The notes under the pieces: generated by a model | What the model was told of the DNA's origin: nothing | What the model saw: the letters and a program-made list of their open reading frames with translations, nothing else | The model's database searches: none | Position numbers and translations under genes: made by a program | Source of the DNA: an uncultured Steroidobacter sp. | Lineage (GTDB): Bacteria > Pseudomonadota > Gammaproteobacteria > Steroidobacterales > Steroidobacteraceae | Length of the DNA stretch: 64,000 nt | Assembly: GCA_938008435.1 (NCBI GenBank) | Contig: CALLKK010000011.1 | Coordinates: 62,001 to 126,000 of the forward strand | Direction of reading: 5' to 3' | Part shown: positions 61,025 through 64,000 of the stretch, piece after piece | Position numbering within the stretch: position 1 is the first letter of the stretch | How the letters are laid out: each line of letters opens with the position of its first letter

Positions 61025-62377
61025 ATGTTCGACAAACTGACCGAGCGTCTTCAAGCAGTCGTCGATAGCCTCAAAGGGCGCGGACGGCTGACGGAAGAGA
61101 ACATCAACGACACGCTGCGCCAGGTGCGGATGGCCTTGCTCGAGGCGGACGTGGCGCTGCCGGTCGTCAAGACCTTCATCGACGCGGTGCGGGCGAAGGC
61201 GGTGGGGCAGGAGCTCGCGAAGAGCCTCACGCCGGGCCAGATGCTCGTCAAGATCATTCACGACGAGCTCATCGCCCTCATGGGCGAGGGTGTCCGTCCG
61301 CTCAACCTGCGCGCCCAGCCGCCCGTCGTGATCCTCCTCGCGGGCTTGCAGGGTGCCGGTAAGACGACCTCGGCCGCGAAGCTCGCGAAACGGCTCAAGG
61401 AGCACGACCGCAAGAAGGTTCTGCTCGCGAGCACCGACGTTTACCGACCGGCCGCGATTCTGCAGCTCGAGCGCTTGGCGGCGCAGCTCGGCGTCGGTTT
61501 CTATCCGTCGGATCCGCAGAAGGCGCCGGTAGTGCTGGCGCGCGAGGCGCTCGAAGAGGCCCGGCGCTCCTTGTACGACGTGCTCATCATCGACACGGCG
61601 GGTCGCCTGCACGTCGATGACGACATGATGAAAGAAGTGCAGGAGATCGCGCGTACCGTCTCGCCGATCGAAACGCTGTTCGTGGTCGACAGCATGGCGG
61701 GCCAGGATGCGGTGAATGCAGCGCGGGCGTTCGGCTCGGCGCTGTCGCTGACGGGTATCGTGCTCACCAAGACGGACGGCGACGCGCGCGGCGGTGCCGC
61801 GCTTTCGGTTCGGCAGATCACCGGTCAGCCGATCCTGTTCATGGGTACGGGCGAGAAGACCGAGGCGCTCGAGCCGTTTCACGCCGAGCGCATCGCCTCG
61901 CGCATCCTGGGTATGGGCGATGTGCTCTCGCTGGTCGAGGATGTCACGCGCAACGTCGACCGCGCGCAGGCCGAGAAGCTCGCCCGCAAGCTCAAGAAGG
62001 GCAAGGATTTCGACCTCGAGGATCTGCACGATCAATTGCAGCAGGTCGAGCGCATGGGGGGCTTGAGCGCGCTCATCGACAAGCTCCCGGCGAGCTTGGT
62101 CGGCAAGGTGGGGCCGGGTGCGCCCCAGGCCGGCGAAAAGGAGATCCGCCGGCAGATTGCCATCATCCGCTCGATGACCCCCAACGAGCGGCGCTACCCC
62201 AAGACGATCGATGCCTCCCGCAAGCGCCGCATCGCGGCCGGCTCGGGCGTGCACGTCTCGGAGGTCAACAAGCTGCTCAAGAACTACCTGCAGATGCAGA
62301 AGGTCATGAAGTCGATGACCAAGGCAGGGGGGATCGGGAAGCTGATGCGGGCGTTTGGGGGGAGGTTGCCGTTTTGA
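61025..62377 (+). CDS. ffh: Signal recognition particle protein Ffh
   Basis: A 450-residue SRP54 GTPase that targets inner-membrane proteins to the translocon with 4.5S RNA. N domain (FDKLTERLQAVVDSLKGRG), G domain (LAGLQGAGKTTSAAKLAKRL, DTAGR, TKTDGDARGGAALS) and a Met-rich M domain with the RNA-binding RRIAAGSGVHVSEVN. ATG at 61025. The SRP RNA gene is not in this window. rpsP follows after 150 bases. Confidence 0.97.
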   Translation: MFDKLTERLQAVVDSLKGRGRLTEENINDTLRQVRMALLEADVALPVVKTFIDAVRAKAVGQELAKSLTPGQMLVKIIHDELIALMGEGVRPLNLRAQPPVVILLAGLQGAGKTTSAAKLAKRLKEHDRKKVLLASTDVYRPAAILQLERLAAQLGVGFYPSDPQKAPVVLAREALEEARRSLYDVLIIDTAGRLHVDDDMMKEVQEIARTVSPIETLFVVDSMAGQDAVNAARAFGSALSLTGIVLTKTDGDARGGAALSVRQITGQPILFMGTGEKTEALEPFHAERIASRILGMGDVLSLVEDVTRNVDRAQAEKLARKLKKGKDFDLEDLHDQLQQVERMGGLSALIDKLPASLVGKVGPGAPQAGEKEIRRQIAIIRSMTPNERRYPKTIDASRKRRIAAGSGVHVSEVNKLLKNYLQMQKVMKSMTKAGGIGKLMRAFGGRLPF

Positions 62378-62527
62378 CTTGGGCGCGAGCCCTGGCACTG
62401 GCCTGGAGGGCTAAATGGCGGTGCCCGCTAGCCTTTGGCTCACTATTTGAGTAACATCCGCCCCCTTTTCCGGGAGGGCGCCTCCTGGTAGTCGGTTATT
62501 GCGCAGCGATTTCGAGGCTTTAGCAGC

Positions 62528-62785
62528 ATGGTTACGATTCGGCTCACCCGCCGCGGGGCGAAAAAGCAGCCCTTCTATCACGTCGTGGTTACCGATAGCC
62601 GCAACCGTCAAGGCGGTGCGACCTTGGAGCAGGTGGGCTATTTCAACCCGATTCCCGCCGGTAAGGAGCGGGCACTCGAGCTCAATCTCGAGCGGATCGA
62701 CTATTGGTTGAGCAAGGGCGCGAAGCTGTCCGAGCGCGTCGCCAGCCTGGTCAAGCAGGTTCGCAAGCAGGCGGCAGCTGCCTGA
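62528..62785 (+). CDS. rpsP: Ribosomal protein S16
   Basis: An 85-residue 30S assembly protein: VTIRLTRRGAKKQPFYHVVV and EQVGYFNP are standard. ATG at 62528. Upstream is a 150-base leader with a GGAGG-GCG-CCTCC hairpin (near 62473-62485) but no U-run. Start of the rpsP-rimM-trmD operon. Confidence 0.98.
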   Translation: MVTIRLTRRGAKKQPFYHVVVTDSRNRQGGATLEQVGYFNPIPAGKERALELNLERIDYWLSKGAKLSERVASLVKQVRKQAAAA

Positions 62786-62839
62786 GAGTCCGCAAGGCGC
62801 GTCGCTGCGCGCGTTGCTTGCGATTAGGAGACTTGAGAG

Positions 62840-63388
62840 GTGGGCGACGAGCCGGCGAGCGCGTCCGGGCCGACTCGTCCGCAGCGAGCGCCGGACCGCA
62901 TCGTGACGCTCGGCAAGATCGCCGGCGTCTTTGGCGTAAAGGGTTGGGTGAAGGTGCAGTCCTTCACCGATCCGCCCGAGAACATCTTCGGATATGCGAC
63001 CTGGCGCCTGGGCCGCAGCGGCGAATGGCAGCCGGTCGAGCTCGAGCAAGGGCGGCTGACCGGTAAGGGGCCGCTCGCCAAGCTGACGGGGGTCGATACG
63101 CCCGAGCAGGCGCGGCTCTACGTCGGGACTCAGGTCGGGGTGTTGCGCAGCGAGATGCCTGCGCTCGGCCCGGGTGAGTACTACTGGAGCGATCTCGAAG
63201 GGCTCGAAGCACGCAGCCCTGGCGGAGCGGTTCTGGGGCGTGTCGATCACTTTCGTACCGCACCGACCTGCAACATCGTGGTCGTGCGCGGGGAACGGGA
63301 GCATTGGATTCCGCTCGTGAAGGGCAGGCTCCTCAAAGTCGACCTCGAAAGCGGCTATGCCGTGTTCGACTGGGAGCCGGACTGGTGA
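62840..63388 (+). CDS. rimM: Ribosome maturation factor RimM
   Basis: A 182-residue 16S processing factor that binds S19 during 30S assembly. Visible: LGKIAGVFGVKGWVKVQSFTD split over the N-terminal domain, the PRC-barrel YYWSDLEGLEA, and WIPLVKGRLLKVDLE. Start is a GTG at 62840 with AGGAG nine bases upstream; it adds a non-conserved 20-residue N-terminus. 54 bases after rpsP; trmD starts 13 bases after the stop. Confidence 0.95.
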   Translation: MGDEPASASGPTRPQRAPDRIVTLGKIAGVFGVKGWVKVQSFTDPPENIFGYATWRLGRSGEWQPVELEQGRLTGKGPLAKLTGVDTPEQARLYVGTQVGVLRSEMPALGPGEYYWSDLEGLEARSPGGAVLGRVDHFRTAPTCNIVVVRGEREHWIPLVKGRLLKVDLESGYAVFDWEPDW

Positions 63389-63401
63389 GCGAGCTGCGGG
63401 T

Positions 63402-64000
63402 ATGCGCATCGAAGTGGTGACGCTCTTCCCGGAGTTCGTCGCCGAGGCCGTGCGCGTCGGCGTGCTCGGGCGAGCCATCGAGCGAGGACAGGTGAGCGTG
63501 CATGCGACCAGTCCGCGCGAGTTCGCGACGGACCCGCATCGTACGGTCGACGATCGACCGTACGGCGGCGGGCCGGGCATGGTGCTCAAGGTCGAGCCTG
63601 CGCGCAGCGCCATTCGCGCTGCCAAGGCGCGGTTGCCGGCCGGGAGTCGCGCGATCTACCTGGCGGCCGACGGCGCTCGGCTGACGCAGGCGAAGGCGCA
63701 GGAGCTCGCGGCACTGCCCGGCATGATGTTGCTCGCCGGGCGCTACGAAGGCGTCGACGAGCGGCTGATCGAGCTCGAGATCGACGAGAGCATTTCGATC
63801 GGCGATTACGTGCTGTCGGGCGGAGAGCTGCCGGCGCTCGTGCTGATCGATGCGGTCGTGCGCTTGTTGCCGGGCGTGCTCGGCGACGAAGAGTCGGCGC
63901 GGCAGGACTCGTTCTCGGAGGGGTTGCTCGACTGGCCGCACTATACGCGGCCGGAAGTATACGAGGGGCTCGCGGTGCCCAAAGTGCTGGCGAGCGGCAA
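63402..64000 (+). CDS. trmD: tRNA (guanine-N1-)-methyltransferase TrmD (3' end missing)
   Basis: The first 199 residues of a SPOUT enzyme that makes m1G37 in tRNA. MRIEVVTLFPEFV, DDRPYGGGPGMVLK, LLAGRYEGVDERL and ISIGDYVLSGGELPALVLID are the AdoMet knot and active-site motifs. The ATG at 63402 starts the standard N-terminus. The gene continues beyond base 64000; rplS would be expected next. Confidence 0.96.
   Translation, partial: MRIEVVTLFPEFVAEAVRVGVLGRAIERGQVSVHATSPREFATDPHRTVDDRPYGGGPGMVLKVEPARSAIRAAKARLPAGSRAIYLAADGARLTQAKAQELAALPGMMLLAGRYEGVDERLIELEIDESISIGDYVLSGGELPALVLIDAVVRLLPGVLGDEESARQDSFSEGLLDWPHYTRPEVYEGLAVPKVLASG

Noticed and set aside
62473..62485. Hairpin before rpsP as ffh terminator
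   Set aside because: The 5-bp stem GGAGG/CCTCC has no U-run and is about 95 bases from the ffh stop; too weak to call.

Overview
The window is chromosomal DNA from a high-GC gammaproteobacterium. Runs of genes match the classic gammaproteobacterial order: queG/nnr-tsaE-amiC-mutL-miaA-hfq-hflX-hflK-hflC-yjeT-purA, rnr-rlmB-rpsF-rpsR-(membrane gene)-rplI-dnaB-alr, pcnB-folK-kinase-panB-panC, pepA-holC-valS, and ffh-rpsP-rimM-trmD. The mix of Pseudomonas-like and Xanthomonas-like neighbourhoods, plus the GC richness, suggests a deep-branching lineage such as Steroidobacterales/Nevskiales. That placement is inference; no 16S gene is present. I see no mobile element, prophage, CRISPR array or rRNA operon.

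Layout. 1-902: end of a CDP-alcohol phosphatidyltransferase gene and hda. 913-1856 (minus): DUF2069 gene and wrbA. 2198-3424: small lipoprotein, acylphosphatase and a secreted lytic transglycosylase. 3730-7430: pssA, family-4 uracil-DNA glycosylase, rimI and prfC, the first three coupled by 4-base overlaps. 7567-8856: a UMF1-type transporter. 8900-18624 (minus): pepA-holC, then valS-MoxR-DUF58-transglutaminase-MtfA. 18834-21602: lptF, lptG and an RDD gene. 21637-26146 (minus): a four-gene Gld-like ABC exporter cluster. 26147-27535: a gap holding a candidate small RNA that faces an uncharacterised Ala/Pro-linker protein. 27734-33463: tRNA-Glu, pcnB, folK, deoxynucleoside kinase, panB, panC and queG. 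33637-45082: the nnr-to-purA run. 45192-53179: tRNA-Leu, then rnr through alr. 53222-57461 (minus): an FHA / PP2C phosphatase / CHASE2 Ser-Thr kinase module. 57707-64000: radA, a short CorC-type CBS protein, ypjD, ffh, rpsP, rimM and trmD (cut by the window edge).

How it fits together. Most of the window is housekeeping: translation (valS, prfC, rimI, rpsF/R/P, rplI, rimM, trmD, rlmB, miaA, tsaE, queG), replication and repair (hda, holC, dnaB, mutL, radA, UDG), envelope (pssA, lptFG, amiC, alr, Slt, hflKC) and RNA metabolism (rnr, pcnB, hfq, hflX). The least explained parts are the candidate sRNA at 26630-26749 (promoter, three hairpins, strong terminator), the convergent unknown protein, the Gld-like ABC cluster, the FHA/PP2C/kinase module, and a perfect CRP-type palindrome at 3463-3478. 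Several -10 elements are followed by very GC-rich discriminators, which would suit stringent control.
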